Shown here: positions 33,470 to 42,983 of the stretch, piece after piece
How the letters are laid out: the number at the start of each line of letters is the position of its first letter
How positions within the stretch are numbered: the stretch's first letter is position 1
From: Streptomyces sp. AP-93
Lineage (GTDB): Bacteria > Actinomycetota > Actinomycetes > Streptomycetales > Streptomycetaceae
Assembly: GCF_022808175.1 (NCBI RefSeq)
Contig: NZ_JALGBX010000015.1
Span: forward strand, 1 to 64,000
Direction: 5' to 3'
DNA length: 64,000 nucleotides
The notes under the pieces: generated by a model
Told to the model about the DNA's origin: nothing
The model's input: the letters and a program-made list of their open reading frames with translations, nothing else
Database searches by the model: none
Program-made: the position numbers and the translations under genes

Positions 33470-33933
33470 TACGCGGATGCGTCCCCGTCTTCGTCGGCGT
33501 CGGCGTCGTCCTCATCCGGCTTCTTGTACGGGTCGGCGTCGCCGGCGTACTTGGCGCCGGAGGACACCTCCCGCACCTGGGCGTCGGAGGTCCGCGCCTT
33601 CTCGAGGAGGTCCTCGATGCTCTTGGCGGTCTCCGGGAGGGCGTCCGCCACGAACGTCAGCGTCGGCGTGAACTTGGTCTGCGCCGCCCGGCCGACCGCG
33701 GAGCGCAGTACGCCCTTGGCGCTCTCCAGGCCCGCTGCCGCACTGACCCGCGCCTCGTCGTCTCCGTACACCGTGTAGAAGACCGTGGCCTCCCGCAGGT
33801 CGCCGGTGACCCTGGTGTCCGTGATGGTCACGTGCGTACCGAGGCGGGGGTCCTTGACGCCGCGCTGCAGCTTCTCGGCCACCACCTCCCGGATGAGGTC
33901 CGCCAGCTTCTTCGCCCGCGCATTGTCGGCCAC
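33469..33933 (-). CDS. rbfA: ribosome-binding factor A
   Basis: RbfA is a KH-fold factor that matures the 30S subunit by binding immature 16S rRNA. The product is 154 residues with the family N-terminus (ARAKKLADLIREVVAEKLQRG) and an acidic Asp/Glu-rich C-terminal tail of about 20 residues typical of actinobacteria. It is coupled to truB by a one-base overlap. Confidence 0.95.
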   Translation of the reverse strand: MADNARAKKLADLIREVVAEKLQRGVKDPRLGTHVTITDTRVTGDLREATVFYTVYGDDEARVSAAAGLESAKGVLRSAVGRAAQTKFTPTLTFVADALPETAKSIEDLLEKARTSDAQVREVSSGAKYAGDADPYKKPDEDDADADEDGDASA

Positions 33934-33961
33934 TGGTCCGTCTCCTTCTCAAGTCTTGCGG

Positions 33962-34255
33962 TCAGTCTTCATCACCGTGGAGCCGCCGTCGTACCGACAG
34001 CAGTTCCACTTCCGGACGTGCCGCGACCAGCCGCTCGCAGCGGTCCAGTACATCCGAGAGGAACCCCGTGTCCCCACTCACCAGAGCGACCCCTATACGG
34101 GCCCTGCGGTGCAGGTCCTGGTCGCCCACTTCAGCCGCGCTCACAGAGAACTTGCGCTGGAGCTCGGCCACGATGGGCCGGACGACGGAGCGTTTCTCCT
34201 TCAGCGAGTGAACATCGCCGAGGAGCAGATCGAAGGACAGGGTCCCCACGTACAT
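33962..34255 (-). CDS. DUF503 (YlxP-like) protein
   Basis: A 97-residue small alpha/beta protein (MYVGTLSFDLLLGDVHSLKEKR start, all family-typical). YlxP-type proteins are encoded between infB and rbfA in many Gram-positive bacteria and have been linked to ribosome maturation; the exact role here is inferred from this position. ATG 34255; 28 bp separate it from rbfA. Confidence 0.9.
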   Translation of the reverse strand: MYVGTLSFDLLLGDVHSLKEKRSVVRPIVAELQRKFSVSAAEVGDQDLHRRARIGVALVSGDTGFLSDVLDRCERLVAARPEVELLSVRRRLHGDED

Positions 34256-34339
34256 GCAGTTCCGGATATCCCGCCGGTGCGGGTTCGGTGGCCTGCCGGC
34301 CGTCGCGCGGCAGGGTCATCAGAACCGTACACGCAACGG

Positions 34340-34378
34340 CCGGGGCCGATCGACGGATATTCCGCCGACCGGCCCCGG
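34340..34378. terminator. hairpin after infB
   Basis: CCGGGGCCG (34340-34348) pairs with CGGCCCCGG (34370-34378), in the 165-bp gap between infB and the DUF503 gene. It may attenuate rather than fully stop transcription, since downstream genes belong to the same functional block. Confidence 0.5.
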
Positions 34379-34420
34379 TGTTACAACAGCACCTACGACA
34401 CGGTGCGAACCGCCTCGCGC

Positions 34421-37400
34421 TTACGCGCGGGGCTTCTCGCGCATCTCGTACGTCGCGATGACGTCGTCGATCTTGATGTCGTTGAAGGAACCGAGGTTGA
34501 TACCGCCCTCGAAGCCCTCGCGGATCTCGGTGACGTCGTCCTTGAAGCGGCGCAGACCGGAGATGGTGAGGCTCTCGGCGATGACCTTGCCATCGCGCAG
34601 GAGCCGCGCCTTGGTGTTGCGCTTGACCTCGCCGGAGCGGATGAGAACACCCGCGATGTTGCCCAGCTTGGACGAGCGGAAGATCTCGCGGACCTCCGCC
34701 GTACCGAGCTCGACCTCTTCGTACTCCGGCTTGAGCAGACCCTTCAGGGCCGCCTCGATCTCCTCGATGGCCTGGTAGATCACCGAGTAGTAGCGGACGT
34801 CGACACCCTCGCGGTCCGCCATCTGCGCGGCACGGCCGGCCGCACGGACGTTGTAACCGATGACGATGGCGTCGGAGCCCATCGCCAGCGAGATGTCGGA
34901 CTCGGTGACCGCACCCACACCGCGGTGCAGGACACGGATGTCGACCTCTTCACCGACGTCGAGCTGGAGCAGCGAGGACTCGAGAGCCTCGACCGCACCG
35001 GACGCGTCGCCCTTGATGATGAGGTTGAGTTCCTGGACCAGACCGGCCTTGAGGACCGAGTCGAGGTCTTCCAGGGACACCCGGCGGACGCGCTTGGCGA
35101 AGTTGGCGTTGCGCTCACGCGCAGCACGCTTCTCGGCGATCTGACGGGCGGTGCGGTCCTCGTCGACGACGAGGAAGTTGTCGCCGGCGCCGGGGACGTT
35201 GGTGAGACCCAGGACCAGGACGGGGGTCGACGGACCCGCTTCCTCGACGTTGTTGCCCTTGTCGTCGAGCATGGCGCGCACGCGGCCGTAGGCGTCGCCC
35301 ACGACCATCGTGTCGCCGACGCGGAGGGTACCGCGCTGGACGAGGACGGTGGCAACGGCACCGCGGCCGCGGTCGAGGTGGGACTCGATCGCAATACCCT
35401 GAGCGTCCTGCTCCGGGTTGGCGCGCAGGTCGAGCGAGGCGTCGGCGGTGAGGACGACGGCCTCGAGCAGGGAGTCGATGTGCAGACCCTGCTTGGCGGA
35501 GATGTCGACGAACATCGTGTCGCCGCCGTACTCCTCGGCGACCAGACCGAACTCGGTGAGCTGACCGCGCACCTTGACCGGGTCGGCACCCTCGACGTCG
35601 ATCTTGTTGACCGCGACGACGATCGGAACGCCGGCGGCCTTGGCGTGGTTGAGCGCCTCGATCGTCTGCGGCATGACACCGTCGTTGGCCGCGACCACGA
35701 GGATCGCGATGTCGGTCGACTTGGCACCACGGGCACGCATGGCGGTGAACGCCTCGTGACCCGGGGTGTCGATGAAGGTGATCTTGCGGTCTTCACCGTT
35801 GACCTGGGCACCGACCTGGTACGCACCAATGTGCTGCGTGATGCCGCCGGCCTCGCCCGCAACGACGTTTGTCTTGCGGATGGCGTCGAGCAGTCGGGTC
35901 TTACCGTGGTCGACGTGACCCATGACGGTCACGACCGGCGGACGCGGCATGAGGTATTCCTCGCCGCCCTCGTCCTCGCCGAACTCGATGTCGAAGCCCT
36001 CGAGGAGCTCGCGGTCCTCTTCCTCCGGGCTGACGATCTGAACGACGTAGTTCATCTCGCCGGCCAGCATTTCGAGGGTCTCGTCGGAGACGGACTGCGT
36101 GGCAGTGACCATCTCGCCGAGGTTCATCATCACGGCGACGAGCGACGCCGGGTTGGCGTTGATCTTCTCCGCGAAGTCGGTGAGGGACGCACCGCGCGAC
36201 AGGCGAACGGTCTCGCCGTGACCACGCGGCAGCATGACGCCGCCGACCGACGGGGCCTGCATGGCCTCGTATTCCTGGCGACGCTGGCGCTTGGACTTGC
36301 GACCACGACGCGCCGGACCACCGGGACGGCCGAAGGCACCCTGCGTGCCACCACGGGCACCGGGACCACCGGGACGCCCGCCGAAGCCGGGACGACCGCC
36401 GCCACCGGCACCAGCCGGACCGCCGCCGAAGCCGCCGCCACCGGGACGGGGACCGCCGAAGCCGCCACCGCCGCCGGGACGCGAGCCCGGACCGGCCGGA
36501 CGACCGGCGAAGCCGCCGCCCGCGGGACGACCCGCGCCACCGGCACCGCCGGGACGGGGACCACCGGCACCGGGACCACGGCCACCGGGGCCGCCACCGG
36601 GACGGGGACCGGGACCACCGGCAGCGGGACGCTGCGGCATCATGCCCGGGTTCGGACGGTTACCACCGGGAGCACCACCAGGGCCACCGGCACCGGGGCG
36701 TGCGCCGCCCTGCGGACGCGGCATGCCGCCCGGGGTCGGACGGCCTGCACCGGCACCCTGGGGACGCGGAGCGCCACCGGGGCCGCCCTGCGGGCGGGGA
36801 GCACCCTGGCCGCCACCGGCGCCGGGGGCACCGGGACGGGGAGCGCCGGCCGGACGGGGCGCCTGCGGGCGCGCCATGCCGGTGGAGCCACCAGAGGTGA
36901 ACGGGTTGTTGCCCGGACGGGGACCGGCCGGACGGGCGCCCTGCGGACGCGGTGCCTGCGCACCACCGGCGGAACCGCCGGCGGGACGCTCGGCACGCGC
37001 CGGAGCGGCACCGGCCGGACGCGGGGCGCCGGGACGGGCGCCGGACTGGCCGCCCTGGGCCGGACGCTCCGGGCGCTGCTGCGCCGGACGCGGGCCGGGG
37101 GTCGCGCCGGGACCGGCGGGACGCTCGGTGCGCGCCGGAGCCGCGGCGGCCGGAGCCGCCGGAGGCGCGGAGAACTCGGTCGCCACGGGAGCCGCCGGAG
37201 CGGGCTTCGGGGCGGCCGGAGCCTTGGGACCGGGACGCGGACCACCGGGGGCGGCGGTCGGGGTCACCGGGGCGGGGGCGCTGACGGCCGGGGCCTCGGC
37301 AACGACCGGCTTGGGGGCCGGGGCGCCGGGCTTCGGGGCAGCGGGACGTGCAACGGCACCCGGGGTGGGAACCCCGGGCTTGGCGGGGGCGGCCTTGCGG

Positions 37401-37600
37401 GGCTCACCCGGCTTCGCAGCGGACTTGCCGGCGTTGCCGCCGGGGCCCTGCAAAGCATCGGTCAACTTGCGTACGACCGGCGCCTCGATCGTCGAGGACG
37501 CCGAACGGACGAACTCACCGAGTTCCTGGAGCTTGGCCATGACGACCTTGCTCTCAACTCCGAACTCCTTGGCGAGTTCGTATACCCGGACCTTAGCCAC
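34421..37600 (-). CDS. infB: translation initiation factor IF-2
   Basis: IF-2 is the GTPase that brings initiator tRNA to the ribosome. The product is 1059 residues, longer than E. coli IF-2 because of about 430 residues rich in Gly, Pro, Ala and Arg between the N-terminal helical domain and the G domain. G motifs are GHVDHGKT near 560, DTPGHEAF and NKID. GTG 37600 follows AAAGGAG. The Gly/Pro/Arg-rich repeats are a normal feature of streptomycete IF-2. Confidence 0.96.
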   Translation of the reverse strand: MAKVRVYELAKEFGVESKVVMAKLQELGEFVRSASSTIEAPVVRKLTDALQGPGGNAGKSAAKPGEPRKAAPAKPGVPTPGAVARPAAPKPGAPAPKPVVAEAPAVSAPAPVTPTAAPGGPRPGPKAPAAPKPAPAAPVATEFSAPPAAPAAAAPARTERPAGPGATPGPRPAQQRPERPAQGGQSGARPGAPRPAGAAPARAERPAGGSAGGAQAPRPQGARPAGPRPGNNPFTSGGSTGMARPQAPRPAGAPRPGAPGAGGGQGAPRPQGGPGGAPRPQGAGAGRPTPGGMPRPQGGARPGAGGPGGAPGGNRPNPGMMPQRPAAGGPGPRPGGGPGGRGPGAGGPRPGGAGGAGRPAGGGFAGRPAGPGSRPGGGGGFGGPRPGGGGFGGGPAGAGGGGRPGFGGRPGGPGARGGTQGAFGRPGGPARRGRKSKRQRRQEYEAMQAPSVGGVMLPRGHGETVRLSRGASLTDFAEKINANPASLVAVMMNLGEMVTATQSVSDETLEMLAGEMNYVVQIVSPEEEDRELLEGFDIEFGEDEGGEEYLMPRPPVVTVMGHVDHGKTRLLDAIRKTNVVAGEAGGITQHIGAYQVGAQVNGEDRKITFIDTPGHEAFTAMRARGAKSTDIAILVVAANDGVMPQTIEALNHAKAAGVPIVVAVNKIDVEGADPVKVRGQLTEFGLVAEEYGGDTMFVDISAKQGLHIDSLLEAVVLTADASLDLRANPEQDAQGIAIESHLDRGRGAVATVLVQRGTLRVGDTMVVGDAYGRVRAMLDDKGNNVEEAGPSTPVLVLGLTNVPGAGDNFLVVDEDRTARQIAEKRAARERNANFAKRVRRVSLEDLDSVLKAGLVQELNLIIKGDASGAVEALESSLLQLDVGEEVDIRVLHRGVGAVTESDISLAMGSDAIVIGYNVRAAGRAAQMADREGVDVRYYSVIYQAIEEIEAALKGLLKPEYEEVELGTAEVREIFRSSKLGNIAGVLIRSGEVKRNTKARLLRDGKVIAESLTISGLRRFKDDVTEIREGFEGGINLGSFNDIKIDDVIATYEMREKPRA

Positions 37601-37751
37601 TTCGCTCCTTTTAGGTCCGGGTTACGCCGGACCGTCTCTACTTCATGCTCGTACTCATCGCGTACTCATCGAGGGGTGCTCATCGCAATCTCGACCTACT
37701 TCCAACTCGCGAGGTACCTGACCGCACGGTGATCCGTGCCGTACTACGTGC

Positions 37752-38039
37752 TTACGGTCTCGCCTCGGCCTCATCGGCCACGGCGTTGTGCAGTTCCGCC
37801 GTGTCGAACGGTCCTGCGGACTTGAAGGCCCGGGAGAACGCCCTACGGCGGACAGCCTGGTCGAGGCAGACCACGGCGGGGTGCACGTAGGCACCCCGGC
37901 CGGGCAGCGTACCGCGAGGATCGGAGACACATTTGTCACCGACCGCCACGATGCGCAGCAGATCGCTCTTGGCCGCTCGCTCCCTACACCCCACACAGGT
38001 GCGTTCGGGGCATGTTCGGGCTTGCGTCCGGCCAGACAC
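37752..38039 (-). CDS. ylxR: YlxR-family RNA-binding protein (DUF448)
   Basis: A 95-residue protein with the family core PERTCVGCRERAAKSDLLRIV and GRGAYVH. YlxR proteins lie in nusA-infB operons; in Bacillus YlxR has been implicated in RNase P modulation and gene regulation. Start GTG 38039. Gaps of about 150 bp to infB and 190 bp to nusA show no further gene. Confidence 0.92.
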   Translation of the reverse strand: MSGRTQARTCPERTCVGCRERAAKSDLLRIVAVGDKCVSDPRGTLPGRGAYVHPAVVCLDQAVRRRAFSRAFKSAGPFDTAELHNAVADEAEARP

Positions 38040-38227
38040 GCTTAAGTCTACCTCCCCGCACCGACCTCACCCCTTCGGGCGAAAAATCGAACGGATGTTG
38101 TCGTGATCACTAGTGCCGGGTCCGGCCGCTGAAACCTGGGCGGCGGACAGCCGTGCACGTCGGGCAGGGCTCTTTTCGTCCCTGCCGTCCCTGTGTACCG
38201 CCCGGACAGCTCCGGACGGTACCGGTT

Positions 38228-39319
38228 TTATTCCCCGCGGCGGTCGTCGCGACGGTCGTCCCGGCGCTCGTCCCGGCGGTCGTCACCTCGGTCGCCCCGG
38301 TCGTCGCGGCGCTCGCCGCGGTCGCGGTCGTCCCCGTCCGAGGGCTGCTCGGTGTCGGGACGGATGTCGATGCGCCAGCCGGTCAGACGGGCGGCGAGGC
38401 GGGCGTTCTGGCCCTCCTTGCCGATGGCCAGCGACAGCTGGTAGTCGGGCACGGTCACCCGCGCGGACCGGGTGTCCCAGTCCACGACCTCGACCTTGCT
38501 CACCCGGGCGGGTGACAGCGCGTTGGCGACCATCTCCGCCGGGTCGTCCGACCAGTCGACGATGTCGATCTTCTCGCCGTGCAGCTCGGCCATCACGTTG
38601 CGCACGCGGCTGCCCATCGGGCCGATGCAGGCGCCCTTCGGGTTGAGGCCGGAGCGGTTGGCCCGTACGGCGATCTTGGTGCGGTGACCGGCCTCACGGG
38701 CGATCGCGCAGATCTCGACGCTGCCGTCGGCGATCTCCGGGACCTCCAGCGCGAACAGCTTCTTCACCAGGTTCGGGTGGGTGCGCGACAGGGTCACGGA
38801 CGGACCGCGGACACCCTTCGCCACCCGCACGACGTACGACTTCAGGCGCAGTCCGTGCGTGTAGTCCTCGCCGGGGACCTGCTCCTGCACGGGCAGCATG
38901 GCCTCCATCTTGCCGATGTCGACGAGGACGTTCTTCGGGTCCTTGCCCTGCTGCACCACGCCGGTGATGACATCACCCTCGCGGCCCAGGAACTCGCCGA
39001 AGGTCAGGTCGTCCTCGGCGTCGCGCAGACGCTGGAGGATCACCTGCTTGGCGGTCGTCGCGGCGATGCGGCCGAAGTCCGACGGGGTGTCGTCGAACTC
39101 CTTGGCCTCCTGGCCCTCTTCCAGGTCCCTCGGGTCCTCGGTCGCCCACACGATCACGTGACCGTTGGTGCGGTCGAGCACGACGCGTGCGCGCCGGAAG
39201 CTTCCCTCGGTGCGGTGGTACGCGATGAGGAGGGCCGACTCGATCGCTTCGACGAGCAGGTCGAAGGAAATCTCCTTCTCCCGGACCAGACCCCGCAGGG
39301 CACTCATGTCGATGTCCAC
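38228..39319 (-). CDS. nusA: transcription termination/antitermination factor NusA
   Basis: NusA binds RNA polymerase and RNA during pausing, termination and rRNA antitermination. The product is 363 residues: N-terminal polymerase-binding domain, S1 domain, and two KH domains with GPMGSRVRNVM and IGKEGQNARLAARL. It lacks the acidic repeats of E. coli NusA, as in Gram-positive NusA, and ends in about 25 residues made almost only of Arg, Asp, Glu and Gly. GTG 39319 lies 2 bp after the rimP stop. Confidence 0.95.
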   Translation of the reverse strand: MDIDMSALRGLVREKEISFDLLVEAIESALLIAYHRTEGSFRRARVVLDRTNGHVIVWATEDPRDLEEGQEAKEFDDTPSDFGRIAATTAKQVILQRLRDAEDDLTFGEFLGREGDVITGVVQQGKDPKNVLVDIGKMEAMLPVQEQVPGEDYTHGLRLKSYVVRVAKGVRGPSVTLSRTHPNLVKKLFALEVPEIADGSVEICAIAREAGHRTKIAVRANRSGLNPKGACIGPMGSRVRNVMAELHGEKIDIVDWSDDPAEMVANALSPARVSKVEVVDWDTRSARVTVPDYQLSLAIGKEGQNARLAARLTGWRIDIRPDTEQPSDGDDRDRGERRDDRGDRGDDRRDERRDDRRDDRRGE

Positions 39320-39321
39320 GA

Positions 39322-39819
39322 CTACGCCTCCTCTTCCTTCTTGTCCTTGCGGTTGAACTCGATCTCGACACGCGCCTTGGCGATGTCGGTGAAAACGATG
39401 CGGCGGGCGGTCGCCTTGCGGCCCTTCACGCCCGGGACTTCGAGGTCCATGCCCTCGTCGTCGACGTCGAGGATGCGGGCGATCACTTCCCCGCCGTCCG
39501 ACGTCTGGAACTTCACGAGCCGGCCGATCGCCCGGATGTAGTGACGGTGCTCGGTCAGCGGGCGGTCCGCGCCCGGCGAGCTCACTTCGAGGACGTACTC
39601 GTCCTCACCCATCGCGTCGGTCTCGTCCAGCAGGTCGGAGACCTCGCGGCTCAGCTCGGCGCACGCGTCCAGCTCCACGCCGTCGTCGGAGTCCACGATG
39701 ATGCGCAGCATCCGGCGCTTGCCCGCCTTGGACGTCTCGATCTCCTCGAGGTCCAGGCCCTTGGCGGCGACGAGCGGCTCCAGCAATGCGCGCAGCCTGT
39801 CGCTCTGGGTGGTGCTCAT
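39322..39819 (-). CDS. rimP: ribosome maturation factor RimP
   Basis: RimP is needed for 30S maturation, helping S12 and other proteins bind 16S rRNA. The product is 165 residues with the two-domain plan: an alpha/beta N-terminal domain (LDLEEIETSKAGKRRMLRI, YVLEVSSPGADRPL) and an SH3-like C-terminal domain, followed by a Lys/Glu tail. It heads the rimP-nusA-ylxR-infB block and diverges from the lipoprotein gene. Confidence 0.94.
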   Translation of the reverse strand: MSTTQSDRLRALLEPLVAAKGLDLEEIETSKAGKRRMLRIIVDSDDGVELDACAELSREVSDLLDETDAMGEDEYVLEVSSPGADRPLTEHRHYIRAIGRLVKFQTSDGGEVIARILDVDDEGMDLEVPGVKGRKATARRIVFTDIAKARVEIEFNRKDKKEEEA

Positions 39820-39985
39820 CCGGGTGACTCCTCGGCCGCGTGTGCTGTTGTGATTTCCGTCGTGCGTCAGGTCAAAGGGTATCCGGTCGCGGGGGGTGTT
39901 GCCGTCCGCCCTGTGGACGGGGCCCCGGGTACCGTGATCACACCCTGCCGGCCATCAGCCCGGCCACCACCCGAAGGACGTCCCC

Positions 39986-40582
39986 GTGCCCTCGACCCTG
40001 CCGTCGCGAAGAGCCCTGCTCGCGGGTGCCGCGGGCATCGCCGGTACCGCGCTGCTCAGCGGTTGCACCGAGGGGAGCCCGCCCGCCGCGGACCCCGAGG
40101 TTCCACTCGAACGGCGGATGCGCGAGACGGCCGTTCGTGAAAGTGAGCGACTGCTGGAACGTTACGACGCCACGACCGCCGCCCATCCGGCCCTCGCGCA
40201 GCGCCTCGCACCGCTGCGCGCCTCGGTCGCGGCGCACACGGCGGCCCTCGCCGACGAGGGGCCCCCGGCGGCCTCGTCCGCGCCCTCCCGTTCCGCCTCC
40301 GCTCCCGCCCGGTCGTCCTCCCCCGCCCCGTCCTCCTCCGCCGCCCCGTCCGGCGCCGCGGCCGCCGCTCCGCCCGCTGCCGGGGCCGCGCCGGTGCCCG
40401 CCGCGCCCGCCGACGCGCTGACCGCCCTCGCGGACGCCGAGCGGAGCCTGGCCGAGGCCCGGACGATCTCCCTGGCCGGCGCCCCCGGGGAGCTGGCCCG
40501 GATGCTCGCCTCGGTGGCGGCGTGCGGCCACGTGCACGCGTACCTGCTGACCTCGAACTCGAACCCGGGAGCCTCCTCGTGA
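39986..40582 (+). CDS. putative lipoprotein with ferritin-like helical segments
   Basis: A 198-residue exported protein. The N-terminus has paired Arg (PSRRALLAG), a hydrophobic core and a lipobox LLSGC, so it is probably a lipoprotein, possibly Tat-exported. After a helical part there is a long Ser/Ala/Pro linker (about residues 90-135) and a second helical part, as if a ferritin-like bundle were split by the linker. Start GTG 39986. It overlaps the next gene by 4 bp (GTGA), so the two are coupled. Confidence 0.8.
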   Translation: MPSTLPSRRALLAGAAGIAGTALLSGCTEGSPPAADPEVPLERRMRETAVRESERLLERYDATTAAHPALAQRLAPLRASVAAHTAALADEGPPAASSAPSRSASAPARSSSPAPSSSAAPSGAAAAAPPAAGAAPVPAAPADALTALADAERSLAEARTISLAGAPGELARMLASVAACGHVHAYLLTSNSNPGASS

Positions 40583-41034
40583 CCCCCGTACCCTCCCCCG
40601 CCGCCCAGGTCCTGGAGGCCGCGCAGGCCGCGCTGGCCGCCGAGCACGCGGCCGCGTACGGCTACGGCGTGATCGGGGCCCGGGCCGCGGCCGGCCGCTC
40701 CGCCGAGGCCCGTGAGGCGTACGGCGGCCACCTCGCGCGCCGCGACGCGCTCGCCCGCACCGTGCGTGAGCTGGGTGGTTCCCCGCGCCCCTCGGAGGCG
40801 GCGTACACGCTGCCGTTCACCGTGCGCACGCCTGCCGACGCGGAGCGGCTGGCCGCCGGGATCGAGGACCGGGTGGCGGGCGCGTACTCCGATCTGGTGC
40901 GCGCCGCCGAGGGCCGGTTGCGCCGCGAGGCGGCTGACGCGCTCACCGCCGCGGCCGTGCGCGCGGCACGCTGGCGCGGTGTCGGCGTAGCCTTCCCTGG
41001 GCTCACGGAACGCGCGGACACACCGCGGACCTAG
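40579..41034 (+). CDS. ferritin-like protein (DUF4439 type)
   Basis: A 151-residue helical protein. Its start LEAAQAALAAEHAAAYGYGVIGAR carries the E-x2-H-like pattern of ferritin-like bundles, and RRDALARTVRELGG plus a later ARDxxxR-like helix fit DUF4439. GTG 40579 overlaps the stop of the lipoprotein gene. Metal binding and function are not established. It is paired with the lipoprotein, which may be a diverged relative. Confidence 0.82.
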   Translation: MTPVPSPAAQVLEAAQAALAAEHAAAYGYGVIGARAAAGRSAEAREAYGGHLARRDALARTVRELGGSPRPSEAAYTLPFTVRTPADAERLAAGIEDRVAGAYSDLVRAAEGRLRREAADALTAAAVRAARWRGVGVAFPGLTERADTPRT

Positions 41035-41086
41035 CGCGCAAGCATGCGCGACGAGCCCGGGCACAGCTGAAAGGGACCACGCACGC

Positions 41087-41989
41087 ATGGCTTTCGAACC
41101 GCCGCAGCGGCTCGTACGGGCGCTCGGCGAGCTGCCGGAATCGGCGCACGTCTCGGACTGGCTGGGGCAGCTGCCCCGGCTGGCGGAGGGCGCGCTGGCC
41201 CGGCGCGGGGTACACGCCCAGCGGGTACAGGCCCCCGGCGGCCGCAGCAGCCTGGTCGTCCTCGTCCGGTACGCCGACGGGACCCCGGCCGCGCTGAAGC
41301 TGGCGCCGCCGGCGCTCCGGCCCGACCGTGAGCTGGCCGCGCTGGCGCACTGGGGCGGCTTCGGGGCCGTACGGGTCCTCGACACGCGCCATCACGAGGA
41401 GGACGGGGCGCTGCTGCTGGAGCGGCTGCACCCCGAGGTCTCGCTGCGCTCGCTGCCGGAGGCGAAGGCGCTGCTGGAGGCCTGCGGCACACTGCGCCGG
41501 CTGTGGGTGGCCCCGGCGCCGGGGCACGGCTGGGAGACGGTCGCCGAGCGGACCGCCGAGCAGGCCGAGGTGCTCCGCAAGGCTCCCCCTGAGGCGGCGG
41601 AGCTGGCTTCCGCGGCGCTCGCGGCCCGCGAGGAGCTGACGGCGGCGCCGGCCGAGGAACTGCTGCTGCACGGGAACTTCCGGCAGGGCAAGGTCCTCGC
41701 CGGCGAGCGCGCTCCGTGGCTGGCGGTGGGCCCGGACCCGATGGTCGGCGAGCGGGCCTACGACCTGGCGCGGCTGGTACGGGACCGGCTGGAGGACCAG
41801 ATGGCCTCCTCGGCGGGGGCCTCGGGCGCCCGGCGACGGGTGAACAAGCTGGCCGACGCCCTGGAGGTGGACCGGGACCGGCTGCGGGGCTGGACCCTGT
41901 TCCGGGCCGTCGAGTCGGGCAACCGGGCGCTGGCCGCCGGACGGCGGCGGGACGCGGAGCTGCTGCTGGAGTTCGCCGGCTGGTTGTAG
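41087..41989 (+). CDS. aminoglycoside phosphotransferase-fold protein, probably catalytically degenerate
   Basis: A 300-residue protein resembling the streptomycin/hydroxyurea kinase branch of the APH family. The N-lobe Lys (ALKLAPP, Lys71) is kept. In the catalytic loop the usual H-G-D-x4-N reads HGNFRQGK (195-202), so both the base Asp and the metal-binding Asn are changed, and the metal-binding Asp of the following I-D-P motif reads V-G-P (Gly215). The rest of the C-lobe (VGERAYDLARLVRDR) is intact. Gene integrity argues for a retained non-kinase role. ATG 41087 follows AAAGGGA. Confidence 0.75.
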   Translation: MAFEPPQRLVRALGELPESAHVSDWLGQLPRLAEGALARRGVHAQRVQAPGGRSSLVVLVRYADGTPAALKLAPPALRPDRELAALAHWGGFGAVRVLDTRHHEEDGALLLERLHPEVSLRSLPEAKALLEACGTLRRLWVAPAPGHGWETVAERTAEQAEVLRKAPPEAAELASAALAAREELTAAPAEELLLHGNFRQGKVLAGERAPWLAVGPDPMVGERAYDLARLVRDRLEDQMASSAGASGARRRVNKLADALEVDRDRLRGWTLFRAVESGNRALAAGRRRDAELLLEFAGWL

Positions 41990-42033
41990 GGCATACCGTT
42001 GGTACATATAGGTATGTCCGGCAGGGGGCCGTC

Positions 42034-42948
42034 ATGGTCGAAGAACTGCTGACAGCGGCAATCGCCGCCGGCGTGGGCGTCGTGGTCTACGTGGGCGCCG
42101 CGGCACGGGTGGTGAAGCAGTACGAGCGGGGCCTGGTCTTCCGCTTGGGCAGGCTGCGCGAGGAGATCCGGCCGCCCGGCTTCACGGTGATCGTCCCCGG
42201 GATCGACCGGCTGCGGAAGGTGAACATGCAGATCGTGACGATGCCGGTACCCGCGCAGGAGGGCATCACGCGGGACAACGTCACGGTGCGGGTGGACGCG
42301 GTCGTGTATTTCAAGGTCGTCGACCCCGCCAGCGCGATCATCGCGGTCGAGGACTACCGCTTCGCCGTCTCACAGATGGCGCAGACCTCGCTCAGGTCGA
42401 TCATCGGAAAGTCCGACCTGGACGACCTGCTGTCCAACCGGGAGATGCTCAACCAGGGCCTGGAGCTGATGATCGACAGCCCGGCAGTGGGCTGGGGCGT
42501 CGGGGTCGACCGGGTCGAGATCAAGGACGTGTCCTTGCCGGAGACGATGAAGCGGTCGATGGCCCGGCAGGCGGAGGCCGACCGTGAGCGCCGGGCCCGG
42601 GTCATCAACGCGGACGCGGAGCTCCAGGCCTCGCACAAGCTGGCCGAGGCGGCGGCGGTCATGTCCGACCAGCCGGCCGCGCTTCAGCTGCGCCTGCTCC
42701 AGACGGTCGTGGCCGTCGCCGCGGAGAAGAACTCCACGCTCGTCCTCCCGTTCCCGGTGGAGCTCCTGCGCTTCCTGGAGCGCGCGGCCCCTCCGCCCGC
42801 GGCCCCTCCGGCGCCGGGCGCTTCAGCCCCCGCTCCCGCGGTGACGCCTCCGGACACCGCTGCGGGGCTCGGCCCCGGGGCGGCGTCCGAGCCCTGCCTG
42901 GACGGGTCCCCGCCGCCGCCGTCGGCGGAGCCGGACGTGCGCGGCTAG
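42034..42948 (+). CDS. SPFH/band 7 membrane protein (slipin-like)
   Basis: A 304-residue protein: an N-terminal membrane hairpin or helix (about 6-24), an SPFH domain with the family strings QYERGLVFRLGR, PGFTVIVPGIDR and DNVTVRVDAVVYF, a coiled-coil region rich in Glu/Ala/Arg, and a Pro/Ala/Ser tail of about 50 residues. Slipins scaffold membrane microdomains; no NfeD partner gene is adjacent. ATG 42034 follows GCAGGGGG. It converges on proS across a long inverted repeat. Confidence 0.9.
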   Translation: MVEELLTAAIAAGVGVVVYVGAAARVVKQYERGLVFRLGRLREEIRPPGFTVIVPGIDRLRKVNMQIVTMPVPAQEGITRDNVTVRVDAVVYFKVVDPASAIIAVEDYRFAVSQMAQTSLRSIIGKSDLDDLLSNREMLNQGLELMIDSPAVGWGVGVDRVEIKDVSLPETMKRSMARQAEADRERRARVINADAELQASHKLAEAAAVMSDQPAALQLRLLQTVVAVAAEKNSTLVLPFPVELLRFLERAAPPPAAPPAPGASAPAPAVTPPDTAAGLGPGAASEPCLDGSPPPPSAEPDVRG

Positions 42949-42983
42949 ACGCTGCGCGGAGCCGTCCCCTACCCGCCCTTCCC

